Shown here piece after piece: positions 13,995 to 23,318 of a stretch of 63,689 nt of DNA. The notes under the pieces were generated by a model. It ran no database searches, was not told the DNA's origin, and saw only the letters and a list, made by a program, of their open reading frames with translations. Position numbers and translations under genes: made by a program. How positions within the stretch are numbered: position 1 is the stretch's first letter; every line of letters starts with the position of its first letter. Source of the DNA: Candidatus Zipacnadia bacterium (GTDB taxonomy: Bacteria > Armatimonadota > Zipacnadia > Zipacnadales > UBA5352); NCBI GenBank assembly GCA_029820945.1, contig JALGUJ010000014.1, forward strand, positions 1 to 63,689, in the 5' to 3' direction.

Positions 13995-15521
13995 ATGAGG
14001 CAGCGCGACCTCGACCTCACCAGTGATAACGCACCCGCGCCCCGCCGGCGTTCCGGCCCCTGGTCGAGGTCATTCCTGCCCGCCTGCCTGGCGGTGTACC
14101 TGCTGCTGGGCGTCGCGTTCAGCCTCGTGTTCCCCCTCAGCCAGGCACCGGACGAGCCGGCACACGTGCAGTACGCGCTCTTCCTCGCCCGAGAGCGACG
14201 GCTGCCCGACTTCTACGCCGATAACGCCGGCTACGAGAGCTATCAGCCACCATTATACTACACGCTGTGCGCGGCGGTTGGCAAGCTGGCGATGGCCCTG
14301 CCCGCCGGCCGGGGAGGAGTCGAGCCGCCGGCCTCATTGGAGGCGACGAACGAGCAGATCGCGCGCCGGCTGCCCCACTATGAGACCGTGCGCAGCGGAC
14401 AGCACGACCTCGCGCTCGCGGCGCTGCGACAGTCCTATCGCCGCACCGCCGCGGAGCGCCGGGCCTGGCTGGCGATGCGGCTGCTGACCGTCCTCCTGGG
14501 CGGAGTCGGCATCCTCCTGGCCTACCGGATCGTCTTCGCCATCTTCCCCGCCCGCCCGTGGATGGCCGCGACGGTCGCAGCCCTGATGGCCACCCAGCCC
14601 ATGTACCTGCACATCTGCGCCTCGGTCGGCAATGAGCCTCCGACGGTCGTGGCCGTGGGCCTCACGCTGCTGGTCGGCGTCCTGCTGCTGCGCGAGGGCC
14701 CGTCGCCGGCGCGCGCCGCGCTGCTGGGGCTCGCCCTGGGCATCGGGATGCTGGTCAAGGCCTCCGCCACCGCCGTCCTGCCGGTCGCGGTGCTGGCGCT
14801 GGCATGGGCGGCCGGGCGACGCCACCAGCCCAGGCCGGCCGACACGCCTCTCACCGATCTCGCCCGGCGGGTGGCGGCGCTCGAGTGGAAGGGCTTCCTG
14901 AGGATGCTGGGCATCACCCTGGGCGTGGCCGCGGCCCTGGCCGGCTGGTGGTACGCGCGCAGCATCGTGCTCTACGGAAGCCTCTCGCACTTCCCCGCGA
15001 ATGTGGACAAGCAGGTCTCCTGGGAGATCTACCTCGCGCGGCCCGACATGCTCTGGCGCCTGCTGTCGATCGCGGTCCCGATGACCTTCCGCAACTTCTG
15101 GGCGGGCTTCGCGTGGACGAACATCGCGGTCGCGCCCTGGATCTACTGGCTGCTGCTTGCCGTCTGCCTGGCATCACTGCCGGGACTGGGGCTGCTCATC
15201 GCCGACGCGCGTGCGGGACGGCTGGGCTGGTCGCCACTGCAGATTCGCGCCGTGTGGCTGCTGACCGTCGCCGCGGGCCTGCTGAAGCTGGCGCTGCTGT
15301 ACTACATCCTGCTGGTGGATCTGGGCGGGGGGAGCCAGGGGCGCTACCTCTTCCCGGTGTTCGTGGCGCTGGGGATGCTGTGGACGCTGGGCGTGGCGCG
15401 GCTGCTGCCGGAGCGCCTGGAGCGGCTGCTGCCCTTCGCGGTCGCTGGCGCGATGCTGGCCTTCACGCTCTGGTGCCTCTTCGGCGCTATAGTCCCGTTC
15501 TACCGGATCCTGGGGGTGTGA
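13995..15521 (+). CDS. GT-C type membrane glycosyltransferase (DUF2142/PMT-like)
   Basis: A 508-residue multi-pass membrane protein with about 10-11 helices. The first helix (about 29-50) is followed by QAPDEPAHVQYALFLARERR (about 51-70). The acidic D-E pair in the first external loop is the catalytic-type motif of GT-C enzymes that use polyprenyl-phosphate sugars. A later motif, YESYQPPLYYTL, fits the DUF2142/ArnT-PMT group. It probably adds a sugar to LPS or another envelope glycan on the periplasmic face, using a donor made by the GT2 enzyme at 10.2 kb. It is the only plus-strand gene in the first 25 kb and has its own promoter. Acceptor and sugar are unknown. Confidence 0.75.
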   Translation: MRQRDLDLTSDNAPAPRRRSGPWSRSFLPACLAVYLLLGVAFSLVFPLSQAPDEPAHVQYALFLARERRLPDFYADNAGYESYQPPLYYTLCAAVGKLAMALPAGRGGVEPPASLEATNEQIARRLPHYETVRSGQHDLALAALRQSYRRTAAERRAWLAMRLLTVLLGGVGILLAYRIVFAIFPARPWMAATVAALMATQPMYLHICASVGNEPPTVVAVGLTLLVGVLLLREGPSPARAALLGLALGIGMLVKASATAVLPVAVLALAWAAGRRHQPRPADTPLTDLARRVAALEWKGFLRMLGITLGVAAALAGWWYARSIVLYGSLSHFPANVDKQVSWEIYLARPDMLWRLLSIAVPMTFRNFWAGFAWTNIAVAPWIYWLLLAVCLASLPGLGLLIADARAGRLGWSPLQIRAVWLLTVAAGLLKLALLYYILLVDLGGGSQGRYLFPVFVALGMLWTLGVARLLPERLERLLPFAVAGAMLAFTLWCLFGAIVPFYRILGV

Positions 15522-15587
15522 GAGCCCGAAGCGACTGTCGGGGTGGGGGCGGCCAGCTTCCGGGTCGGCACGCGCCGCCGCTGGGCG

Positions 15588-17522
15588 CTACTTCGCCTCG
15601 GCCAGCCGCAGCACCAGATAGGGCCGCACAGTCGCCGGCGCCGCGAGTCGCTGCAGCAGGTCCTCCTCGACCGCCTCACCGATCGTGAGAGCCAACGGGT
15701 CGTTGCTCCGACGCAGGTCGGGGAACTGCGCGCGGTTGATCATCACATGCGTCACGCCCAGCCGCCGCCACTCCGAGACGAGGCCCTCCGGCGTCCGCGC
15801 GCAGTTGTAGTCGATCAGAGCCGAGTGGCCGGGGTCCGCCCACAGGTAGTCGCGGTCGAGGTAGTAGCCCCGCGGCTCGCCATAGAGTGCGACCTTCGCG
15901 TCGGGCTGAGTGCCGCCGTTGATGAACTTGCTGGCCTCGTAGAGCGCATGGCCCGCGAGGTACGCGTCCGGGCCGACCAGGCCGAAGGCCGCTGGCGCCT
16001 GTGGCAGGACGTACATCAGCATGATGCCCATGGCGACCACCGACCAGGCCGCGAGCACCGACCTGACCACCGTCGCCAGGATCCGCGAGCGGCGCTCGGC
16101 CTCGATGGCAGCCCAGCCGGCGGCCGGCGCCGCCAGCGCGAGGCTCGGCAGCAGGTAGCGCGTGAGCTGCATGCTCCAGAGCCACCACAGCCATAGGGGG
16201 AGCAGTGCCCAGAGCATCCATCGCACCGGCGGCGGGCGCCGACATAGCAGCAACAGCGGAAGCAGCGCCAGCCAGAGCGGCCCCACGCTGTCCGAGGCGA
16301 AGGCCCAGAATGACCCAAGCGGCACGGTGAAGGCCGGCGGGTCGAGCGTCAGGTTGATCGGTGCCAGGAGCAGATTCTGCGGCGCTCGCGGGCCGCAGAA
16401 GGTCTTCCGCAGTGGCGGCATCTGGCGGAACTGCCGCAGCGGCGGCATCTCGCCCTTGCCGTACTGCCTCTGGGAGTAGCGGTAGTGCAGCGCCCGGTCG
16501 GCCGACCAGAGCTTCCCACCGAAGATGTCGTAGGCAAACGGGTAGACCGGGTTGCCGGTCCACAGGTAGCTCTTCACATACCAGGGACCGCAGACCAGGA
16601 GGGCGATGCCGACGTAGGCGGCGGCCCGCCGCACGGCGACAACGAGCCGCTGGCGGCGCGTAATGAGCACACCCGCCGCCAGCACGCCAAGAAGGGTCAG
16701 GCCCTGCATCTTCGTGCCCGCCGCCGCGCCGGCCATGAGTGCGGACAGATACAGCAGCCAGGTCTGCTCCTCCTGCAACGAGCGGGCGAAGAAGTAGAAG
16801 GCCAGAACGGCGCAGGCCGTGGTCGCGAGGTCCACGTACCCCACGCCCATCAGCCACGCGAATCCGGGAGTGGTAGCGAGGATCAGGCCGGCGTAGGCGC
16901 CGGCGGCGGGCACCAGCAGCCGCCTGCCGGCCAGCACCGTGGCCCCGATCGCCATCACGCCGAACACCCAGTGGAAGAGCTTGGCCGCGCCGGGCCGGCC
17001 GAAGACATGGGCCATGGTGTAGAGCATCTGCACGGTGGCCGGGAACTGCGAGTGATGGTCGTACCATAGCGGGTGCACGCGGCCGTCGCGGGCGTACTGC
17101 TTGGCCTGGGCCAGGTGCTCTGCGAGCCCGTCGAAGTCCGCCGGGGAGGGGGGGGCCAGCGCCGCGACGAGCTGCGCGGCGACGACCAGGACGATGACCC
17201 AGTAGACAGCTTTCAGCGGCGATCGCGACAGCTCCCACCAGAGCACCGCCGCCAGCCTGCCCAGCGAGCGCAGGCAGTCATCGAGCGTGCGCAGTCCCAC
17301 CAGGGCGCATAGCAGCAGCATGTGCGCCAGCGCCCACCACGTCAGCCCCCCGATCAGCCCCAGAGCCAGCACTAGCAGGCTCAGGATGACGAGGCCGAGG
17401 ACGAGAGCCGCCAGCCCTCTCTCCGCGTCGTCGTCCGGCGAGAGCCGGATCAGCCGCAGGGCCTGCGTGCCCAGCATGAAGGCGACGAAAAGGACTGCCA
17501 GGAATGTGATCGCGCCCAGCAC
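15588..17522 (-). CDS. Large GT-C-like membrane glycosyltransferase
   Basis: A 644-residue protein with about a dozen membrane helices and a hydrophilic C-terminal domain (about 555-644). The external loop after the third or fourth helix contains PPSPADFDGLAEHLAQAKQY and HPLWYDHHSQFP, comparable to the acidic and His-bearing loops of GT39/GT83-like GT-C enzymes. It contains a short in-frame tandem duplication, MPPLRQFRQ/MPPLRKTFC, encoded by a 27-bp period at 16407-16450. The start is a GTG at 17522 with no strong SD. It is convergent with the other GT-C gene and last in the moxR-holA minus-strand run. Probably envelope glycan synthesis; substrate unknown. Confidence 0.65.
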   Translation of the reverse strand: MLGAITFLAVLFVAFMLGTQALRLIRLSPDDDAERGLAALVLGLVILSLLVLALGLIGGLTWWALAHMLLLCALVGLRTLDDCLRSLGRLAAVLWWELSRSPLKAVYWVIVLVVAAQLVAALAPPSPADFDGLAEHLAQAKQYARDGRVHPLWYDHHSQFPATVQMLYTMAHVFGRPGAAKLFHWVFGVMAIGATVLAGRRLLVPAAGAYAGLILATTPGFAWLMGVGYVDLATTACAVLAFYFFARSLQEEQTWLLYLSALMAGAAAGTKMQGLTLLGVLAAGVLITRRQRLVVAVRRAAAYVGIALLVCGPWYVKSYLWTGNPVYPFAYDIFGGKLWSADRALHYRYSQRQYGKGEMPPLRQFRQMPPLRKTFCGPRAPQNLLLAPINLTLDPPAFTVPLGSFWAFASDSVGPLWLALLPLLLLCRRPPPVRWMLWALLPLWLWWLWSMQLTRYLLPSLALAAPAAGWAAIEAERRSRILATVVRSVLAAWSVVAMGIMLMYVLPQAPAAFGLVGPDAYLAGHALYEASKFINGGTQPDAKVALYGEPRGYYLDRDYLWADPGHSALIDYNCARTPEGLVSEWRRLGVTHVMINRAQFPDLRRSNDPLALTIGEAVEEDLLQRLAAPATVRPYLVLRLAEAK

Positions 17523-17552
17523 GATGTCACCGCTTGCGAACTGAGGTCCGCC

Positions 17553-17642
17553 TTACTGCATCAGGGACTGCACCAGGGCTTGGAGGTGCAGCGCCAGTAC
17601 CCCAATGACCCAGATGGCTCCAAGCCATGTGCCCCTGTCCAT
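17553..17642 (-). CDS. Small membrane peptide (29 residues)
   Basis: A 29-codon ORF between holA and the GT-C gene. It starts ATG at 17642 with a strong GGAGG eight bases upstream and ends TAA at 17553. The peptide is MDRGTW followed by one hydrophobic helix (LGAIWVIGVLALHLQALV) and a short SLMQ tail. An excellent SD, single-helix composition and a fit between two co-directional genes (24 bases after holA, 30 before the GT-C start) argue for a real gene. No family is recognised. It could be a membrane microprotein that helps the neighbouring GT-C enzyme, or a translated leader. Confidence 0.5.
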   Translation of the reverse strand: MDRGTWLGAIWVIGVLALHLQALVQSLMQ

Positions 17643-17666
17643 CAGCACTGCCTCCCGGGGGCGCCG

Positions 17667-18728
17667 CTACCGGCACAGCCGGGCGATCAGCAGCTCGATC
17701 ACCGCGCGCTCAGCCATCCGCCCTCGGCCTTTGAGCATCAGGTCCGCCTGGTGCACGGCATCCAACGCGCGGGCAAGCTGGCCATCGCTGAACATCGCCG
17801 CCTGTCGCGTGAACTTCTCGGCCAGCCACGACTTGCGGCCCGCGGTCGCGTCCGGGAAGTTGTGGTGTTCAGGCAGCAGCCTCTTCAGGTCATCGGGAAG
17901 GCTCTGGATCTCGCTCAGCGGCACCCCGCACTGTCGCAGGAACCGGGCCTGCCAGATGAGCCGAATCTGCCGCGCGATCATGCCCACGAAGGGGATGTAC
18001 TCGCCCCGGTCGGAGCCCTCGGGCAGCACTCCATCGAGCAGCGTCAGGGCCGTGCCGGCATCCTTATGGCCGATGGCGTCCATCAGCTCGAAGATGTCCT
18101 CCTCGGTGACGCGCACTGAGACCTCGCGAACGTCCTGCGCCGTGATCTCCTCGCGCTCCCCGACGTAGCTGGTGAGCTTCTCGATCTCGCGCAGCAGCCG
18201 GTCGAGGTCGCTACCGACCGTGTCGCAGAGCACCGCGGCCGCGTCCGGGTCCAGCCGCTTGCCGAACCGCTGAGCCTCCGACGCCGCCCACCCCGGCAGC
18301 GACGCCGGGGGCCGAAGCTCAAGGACCTGGCCCTGCCCCTCGACGGCGCGGCGCAGCTCGGCGGCCACCGGCGGCCCCCAGCTGTGACCGCCCTCCTGCT
18401 TGGCCGCCACAAGCACCAGGGCGAGCCCGGGCGGGATCTGCCCCAGATGCCTCGCCAGCGCGCGCTGCTGGAGGTTGTGCAGCGCCGTGATGTCCCGCAC
18501 CACGATCACCCGGCGCGGAGCCATCAGCGAGCCGGAGTTCAGCTCAGCGACGATCCCCTCCACCGCAGTCTCGTTTGCGTCCAGCCGGATCAGTCCGTAC
18601 TCCCGCTCCGACTCGTCGAGCCGGTCCTCCACCAGAGCCTGGACCGCGCGCTCCTTGAGCACCTCGGCATCACCGTACAACAGCGCCAGGGGAACGTCGG
18701 TCCTCAGCTCCGCGGCGGAGGCGCTCAC
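17667..18728 (-). CDS. holA: DNA polymerase III delta subunit
   Basis: A 353-residue clamp-loader subunit. The N-terminal domain has ALLYGDAEVLKERAVQALVE (about 15-34), a degenerate nucleotide-binding site as usual for delta. The middle includes RRVIVVRDITALHNLQQRAL. The helical region has VGSDLDRLLREIEKLTSYVG (about 168-187), a strong HolA signature, followed by ITAQDVREVSVRVTEEDIFELMDAI. The C-terminal collar domain ends AERAVIELLIARLCR. Delta opens the beta sliding clamp during replication. The gene overlaps the transglutaminase gene by four bases (ATGA), an unusual operon partner for a replication protein. Confidence 0.93.
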   Translation of the reverse strand: MSASAAELRTDVPLALLYGDAEVLKERAVQALVEDRLDESEREYGLIRLDANETAVEGIVAELNSGSLMAPRRVIVVRDITALHNLQQRALARHLGQIPPGLALVLVAAKQEGGHSWGPPVAAELRRAVEGQGQVLELRPPASLPGWAASEAQRFGKRLDPDAAAVLCDTVGSDLDRLLREIEKLTSYVGEREEITAQDVREVSVRVTEEDIFELMDAIGHKDAGTALTLLDGVLPEGSDRGEYIPFVGMIARQIRLIWQARFLRQCGVPLSEIQSLPDDLKRLLPEHHNFPDATAGRKSWLAEKFTRQAAMFSDGQLARALDAVHQADLMLKGRGRMAERAVIELLIARLCR

Positions 18729-20893
18729 TCGCCATCACCGCCTGCGCGCCCGCCGGCGCCGCGCCGCTCCCGCTTCAGCTCGCCCATCAGTCGCCGGGCC
18801 TCGGCCCTGGCGCGTCTGATCTGCTCATCGCTGGGCTCAGCACGTCCGTAGCGCTGATCGTTGAACCGGTCGACGAAGCGCCCCAGGCGCGCCTGAAGCG
18901 CCGGGGTGGCCGCCAGGCCCGCGGCCACGAGCTGCTCCTGCAGCTCGACGGGCGTACGCCATCGCTCGAGCCTCACGCCCGCGAGTCTGACCGCCTGGCG
19001 GCGGAACCACTCGAACACCTCGCCCATCTGCTGCCGTGGTGTCCTCAGACGCGCACGCTGGCGCAGCCAGCGGATCAGGACCCCCGGCCCCAGCACTGCA
19101 CTGATCAGCGCAAGGACGCCCGCGACGACCATAAACACGCTCGACACCCGCCTGACAAGGTCGTTGAGCTGCACGCGCCAGGGGCGGCTGCGCAGCCAGG
19201 CCATCAGATCGGTTGACGCATCTGCTTCGGAGGCGGCTACGTCGAACGGCACCCAGCCGATCTCGGGGAAGTAGACCTCCGCCCATGCGTGCGCGTCCCG
19301 CTGAAGCGCGATGTACGCCCCCTGCTCGGGATCGTACCTGCCCGTCTGGAAACCGGTCGCGACGCGAGCGGGAACGCCTGCCAGGCGGCACATCACCGCC
19401 AGGGAGGTGGCGAAGAGGTCGCAGGCGCCGCGGCGCTTGCTCTTGACGAAGAAGACCGCCGCATCCTCCCCAAGCGGGACGGCCGGCACACGCTCGGAGT
19501 ATACGCAGTTCCGGCCCAGGAAGTCGCGGATGGCCTGCGCCTTGTCGTAGGCGGTGGTGGCATCCGCCGTGATCCGCTCAACCAGCCCGCCCAGCTCGGC
19601 CTCGGCCTGCACCTGCATCTGGTCGATGTAGGTAGCGACCAGCCCGGGCGGGTAGTCGGTTGGTGCGGCGCGGAGGGTCTCGGGATCATCCGGCGGCATG
19701 ATCGAGACCACCTCGTACTGCGCGCCAGCAGCCATCATGAACTGCGTCAGGAGGGTGCCATAGGCGTCAACGTTGGCCTTATAGTGCACGTGAGTCCGCT
19801 GCCAGCTCTCGTCCGTCATCCGCACGCGCACAGGCTGGGCGGCCGCGTAGAGCGCGCGGCTCTGCATGCTCAGCACGGTGACGATCTGCCGGTTCGTTTC
19901 GCCGGGAAGAGACCGCCCGACGCCTTCGAGGCCCGCGCGCACGCCCTGCGCACCTTCTGCGCTTGAGGGCAGCACATACCAGCCGTCCCGCTGTTTCCGC
20001 ATTGGAGCGGTGCCGGGCAGCTCCTTCGTCCAGCCCCGGCCGGTGTAGTGGTCGTAGACGGAGCCGCGCCAGAGCGCGGGAGCGTCGGCCTGAACCTGAA
20101 TGGCCGGTACAGCCGGCAGGTTCACGGGCCCGCGGCCCACGTCGAAGGTGTTGAGCATCCCGCCGTAGGCCAGCAGGGATCTCTGCAGATAGCGGGCGTA
20201 GCGCGTCATGCGGTCGGCGCCGACGTAAAGGCGCGGCCCCACGAGGTACAGCAGGGACCCGACCGTGACGCCCACGGCAAGCAACACCGCGACCAGCAGC
20301 GTGCCCGCGAGCGCCTGGGTGCGGGCGATGCGCAACCACTCCGCCGCGCGCTCACCGGCCTGCGGCAGCTCCTCGCTTACGTTCAGCAGATGCTCGTAGC
20401 CCCAGATGAAGACGACCGCGAAGATGAAGACCGCGAAGTAAACGAGCATGACAGTGTTGAGGTTCACCGTCGCCGTCAGCCCGAAGATGGCGAGCGCGGC
20501 CACCATGGGGAAGAGGATGTTGCGCCGCCGTCCCAGCATGAAGCAGAAGCCGACCATGAGCCACGCCCACAGCGTCGCCCAGGTCAAGTCCTCGTCGGCC
20601 ACGACTTCAGGCGGGTATAGCAGCTCGACGCCGGGGATGGGCGCAACGCGCTGGGCGAACGCGGCGACCGCAGCCGCGATGATCAGCAGGCCGGCCAGGG
20701 CGGTGGTGCGCCCCCGCATGCCCGCCAGGGCGCTCGAGGCCACCCCGCCGAGGACCATGAGGTGCAGAAGTAGCTCGAAGGCCGGCTCGTCGAGAGCGTT
20801 GGAGAGCGCTCCGGCCGCGGCCGAACAGGCCACTGCCCCTGCCAGCAGCAGCGGGCCAACGCGCCGGAGGTACCCGCCCGCCCTATCTGCCAC
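18725..20893 (-). CDS. Transglutaminase-like membrane protein (TgpA/DUF3488 type)
   Basis: A 722-residue protein. About six or seven membrane helices fill residues 10-215. A periplasmic region follows, with a transglutaminase core at about 440-560: CVYSERVP, the catalytic Cys in RRGACDLFATSLAVMCRLAG, the His in RDAHAWAEVYFPEIGWVPFD, and the Asp of that last motif. One more helix (about 595-625) precedes a DUF4129-like C-terminal tail. This architecture equals Pseudomonas TgpA. With moxR and a DUF58 gene upstream it forms a conserved three-gene set whose exact substrate is unknown; transglutaminase or cysteine-protease action on envelope proteins is inferred. It overlaps DUF58 by 11 bases and holA by four. 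Confidence 0.9.
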   Translation of the reverse strand: MADRAGGYLRRVGPLLLAGAVACSAAAGALSNALDEPAFELLLHLMVLGGVASSALAGMRGRTTALAGLLIIAAAVAAFAQRVAPIPGVELLYPPEVVADEDLTWATLWAWLMVGFCFMLGRRRNILFPMVAALAIFGLTATVNLNTVMLVYFAVFIFAVVFIWGYEHLLNVSEELPQAGERAAEWLRIARTQALAGTLLVAVLLAVGVTVGSLLYLVGPRLYVGADRMTRYARYLQRSLLAYGGMLNTFDVGRGPVNLPAVPAIQVQADAPALWRGSVYDHYTGRGWTKELPGTAPMRKQRDGWYVLPSSAEGAQGVRAGLEGVGRSLPGETNRQIVTVLSMQSRALYAAAQPVRVRMTDESWQRTHVHYKANVDAYGTLLTQFMMAAGAQYEVVSIMPPDDPETLRAAPTDYPPGLVATYIDQMQVQAEAELGGLVERITADATTAYDKAQAIRDFLGRNCVYSERVPAVPLGEDAAVFFVKSKRRGACDLFATSLAVMCRLAGVPARVATGFQTGRYDPEQGAYIALQRDAHAWAEVYFPEIGWVPFDVAASEADASTDLMAWLRSRPWRVQLNDLVRRVSSVFMVVAGVLALISAVLGPGVLIRWLRQRARLRTPRQQMGEVFEWFRRQAVRLAGVRLERWRTPVELQEQLVAAGLAATPALQARLGRFVDRFNDQRYGRAEPSDEQIRRARAEARRLMGELKRERRGAGGRAGGDGE

Positions 20894-22109
20894 GCCGCGC
20901 CCTCCTCATGCTGGTGGCGAGCTCCCTGTTCGGTTCGATCACCCAGGCGATGGTCCCGCGCTCGGCCAGCCGCGCCGCCAGCGCATCCGCCTCCATCGCG
21001 TCCGGCGCCGGCGTGGGCTCGCCGGGTGCCTCCACGATCATCCAGCCGGTCGGGTGCCCTCGTTGCTGAAGCTGCTCGGCCGTCTCCAGCGCCTCGCCGT
21101 CGCGCCGTGGGGAGATCACTATCACCATCGCGCCCGAGGGCAGGTACTGCAGATGCGCCGCGAGCGTCTCGGCCAGGCCCGCGCTTGCGTCCGGCTTGAC
21201 CCGGGCCAGGGCATCGAAGAGCTTGACTCGCTGGCGGGGCTCGGCCGAGGGCGGAACGCTGTGCTCCTTCTCGCCGGCCGCGATCAGCCCGACGCTGCTG
21301 CCACGCTCCAGGAGCTGCGCCGCCACAGACGCCGCCAGCTTCACGGCCCGCTCCACGGTGGCGCCGTTGCCCTCGCCCCGGTGCTCGGTGCGCTGCAGGT
21401 CGAGGACGATTGTCGTGTCGGTCGCCTCGGCGCGCTCGTACTCGCGCACGATGAGCTGGCCGCGGCGGGCCGTGGCGTTCCAGTCCACACGCCGGAGGTC
21501 ATCCCCGGGGACGAAGGGCCGGGTGCCGTAGAACTCGGTGCCCTGGCCCCGGAAGCGCCGCCGTGGCCGCTGCGGGGCGCGCAGCGAGGCCACCGGCGTC
21601 CAGACCTGAGGCAGCCGCTCGGGTGTGGGATGCACTACGAGCTCATCGGTCTCCCCAAGCTCGCGGTCGAAGTCGAACATGCCGATCAGGTCTGAGTGCC
21701 TGAGCTTCACGGGCCCGATCTGGTAGACGCCGCGGCGGTTCGCGCGCAGAACGTACTCGAAGGTGTGCTCCTCGTCCGCCGCGAGGCTGAGCACCAGCGC
21801 CTCGCCATCGGCCACAGCCTCGAGGCCGTCAGGTAGCCCATCGCTGATGAGGAAGAAGTAGCGACGCCTGACGCCCGCATTTGTGATGGTGAGACGCACG
21901 GGCCGCTGCTCGCCCTCCTTCATCAGTCCCGGCGCGCTGCGGCGCACCTCCAGGGCATTGAGCGTGTCGCGGGAGAGCAGGAAGGAGATCGGGGCCAGCA
22001 GCGCGAGGACGGCGAACATGATGTAGAGCTGCCTGATGGCGAGAATCAACGCCACCAGCAGCAGGAAGACTGAGCCCCAGATCAGGACGTGCTTCTTGCC
22101 GAATTCCAT
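20883..22109 (-). CDS. DUF58 (von Willebrand-like) protein
   Basis: About 408 residues. One or two N-terminal membrane helices (about 7-50) are followed by a beta domain and then the DUF58 signature: GTEFYGTRPFVPGDDLRRVDWNAT-like sequence with ATARRGQLIVREYERAEATD (about 225-255). A vWA-like domain comes next, with DTTIVLDLQRTE in place of a classical MIDAS. These proteins accompany MoxR ATPases and transglutaminase membrane proteins. ATG 22109 puts the hydrophobic helix right after MEFGKKHVL; a TTG at 22136 is in frame. Neither has a good SD. The 143-base gap to moxR holds nothing recognisable. Confidence 0.85.
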   Translation of the reverse strand: MEFGKKHVLIWGSVFLLLVALILAIRQLYIMFAVLALLAPISFLLSRDTLNALEVRRSAPGLMKEGEQRPVRLTITNAGVRRRYFFLISDGLPDGLEAVADGEALVLSLAADEEHTFEYVLRANRRGVYQIGPVKLRHSDLIGMFDFDRELGETDELVVHPTPERLPQVWTPVASLRAPQRPRRRFRGQGTEFYGTRPFVPGDDLRRVDWNATARRGQLIVREYERAEATDTTIVLDLQRTEHRGEGNGATVERAVKLAASVAAQLLERGSSVGLIAAGEKEHSVPPSAEPRQRVKLFDALARVKPDASAGLAETLAAHLQYLPSGAMVIVISPRRDGEALETAEQLQQRGHPTGWMIVEAPGEPTPAPDAMEADALAARLAERGTIAWVIEPNRELATSMRRARRGR

Positions 22110-22252
22110 AGCAGTAACCAGAGGCCACGGGCTCAATGGCGAACGTCAAATCCCACTCAACCAGGCAGGTAGGGTGCGCCAAACCCTTCTGGACACGCGC
22201 CGCTGAGGACTTACGCCAGCGCGCCCTCACCTTCCAGCCCCGCCTTCCACCG

Positions 22253-23197
22253 TCACACCGTGGGCGCCGGCACCTTGCGCAGGATCTCCTCGATCACTCT
22301 GCGCGCGCGCAGTCCGTGGATGCTCTGCTCGCTCTTGACGATCGTCCGGTGGGCCAGCGCCGGCACCGCCACGCGCTTGATGTCCTCGGGCCGGACGTAG
22401 TCGCGGCCGTCGATGGTGGCGACGGCCTGCGAGCAGCGCATCAGCGCCAGCGACCCTCGCGGGCTCGCGCCCAGGTCCAGGTCGGGGTGATCGCGGGTCT
22501 CACCCACGATGTCCACGATGTACTGCTTGATCGACTCCTCGAGGAAGACATCGCGCACGGTCACCTGCAACCGCTCGGCCTCACCCTCGGGCAGGACCGG
22601 CGACACCTCCTCGATGGGGTGGCGCTTGATCTGCCGGGTGAGGATCTCGACCTCATCCTCGGCGCACGGGTACCCCAGCGACACGCGCATGATGAAGCGA
22701 TCGAGCTGGGCCTCCGGCAGCGAGTAGGTGCCCTCGTACTCGATCGGGTTCTCGGTGGCCATCACGAAGAAGGGCCTGGGCAGTTCGTAGGTGACGCCAT
22801 CGGCGGTCACCTGGAACTCCTCCATGGCCTCGAGCAGCGCCGCCTGTGACTTCGGTGTCGCGCGGTTGACCTCGTCGGCGAGGACCACGTTGGCGAAGAT
22901 GGGACCCTCGCGGAAGATGAAGCAGCCCTCGACCTGGTTGAAGACCGAGCTTCCCGTCACGTCCGCGGGCAGCAGGTCGGGCGTGAACTGGACCCGCTTG
23001 AAGCTGCCGCCGACGCTCTTGGCGAGCGTCTTGGCCAGCATGGTCTTGCCCACGCCGGGGATGTCCTCGATGAGGATGTGTCCGCCGGACAGGAAGCCCG
23101 CGACCGTCAGTTCCACGGCCTCGCGCTTCCCCACAATCACGGTCTCGATCGACTCGATGATCCTGAGCGCCGATTCGGTCACTTCGGTGACGGTCAT
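22253..23197 (-). CDS. MoxR-family AAA+ ATPase
   Basis: A 314-residue AAA+ ATPase. Walker A is in HILIEDIPGVGKTMLAKTLA (about 40-59), Walker B is NVVLADEVNRATPKSQAALLEAMEE, sensor 1 is MATENPIEYEGTYSLPEAQLDRF, followed by the arginine-finger region and a C-terminal lid with SPRGSLALMRCSQA. MoxR ATPases act as chaperones that insert cofactors or assemble complexes, often with vWA-domain partners such as the DUF58 protein encoded next. The start at 23197 is supported by GGAGG five to six bases upstream; a longer frame to 23308 adds non-homologous sequence. First gene of the operon moxR-DUF58-tgpA-holA. Confidence 0.93.
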   Translation of the reverse strand: MTVTEVTESALRIIESIETVIVGKREAVELTVAGFLSGGHILIEDIPGVGKTMLAKTLAKSVGGSFKRVQFTPDLLPADVTGSSVFNQVEGCFIFREGPIFANVVLADEVNRATPKSQAALLEAMEEFQVTADGVTYELPRPFFVMATENPIEYEGTYSLPEAQLDRFIMRVSLGYPCAEDEVEILTRQIKRHPIEEVSPVLPEGEAERLQVTVRDVFLEESIKQYIVDIVGETRDHPDLDLGASPRGSLALMRCSQAVATIDGRDYVRPEDIKRVAVPALAHRTIVKSEQSIHGLRARRVIEEILRKVPAPTV

Positions 23198-23318
23198 TGG
23201 CTCCTCCGGGAAACAGCAGCCGCCCGCTGGACGTCGGATGCCGCGAGCCAACGGGCAGATCGCGCTTTGCTGGTGCCAGGGTCGCTCGGTAGCACAGGTG
23301 CGTGCCACGCAACGACCG

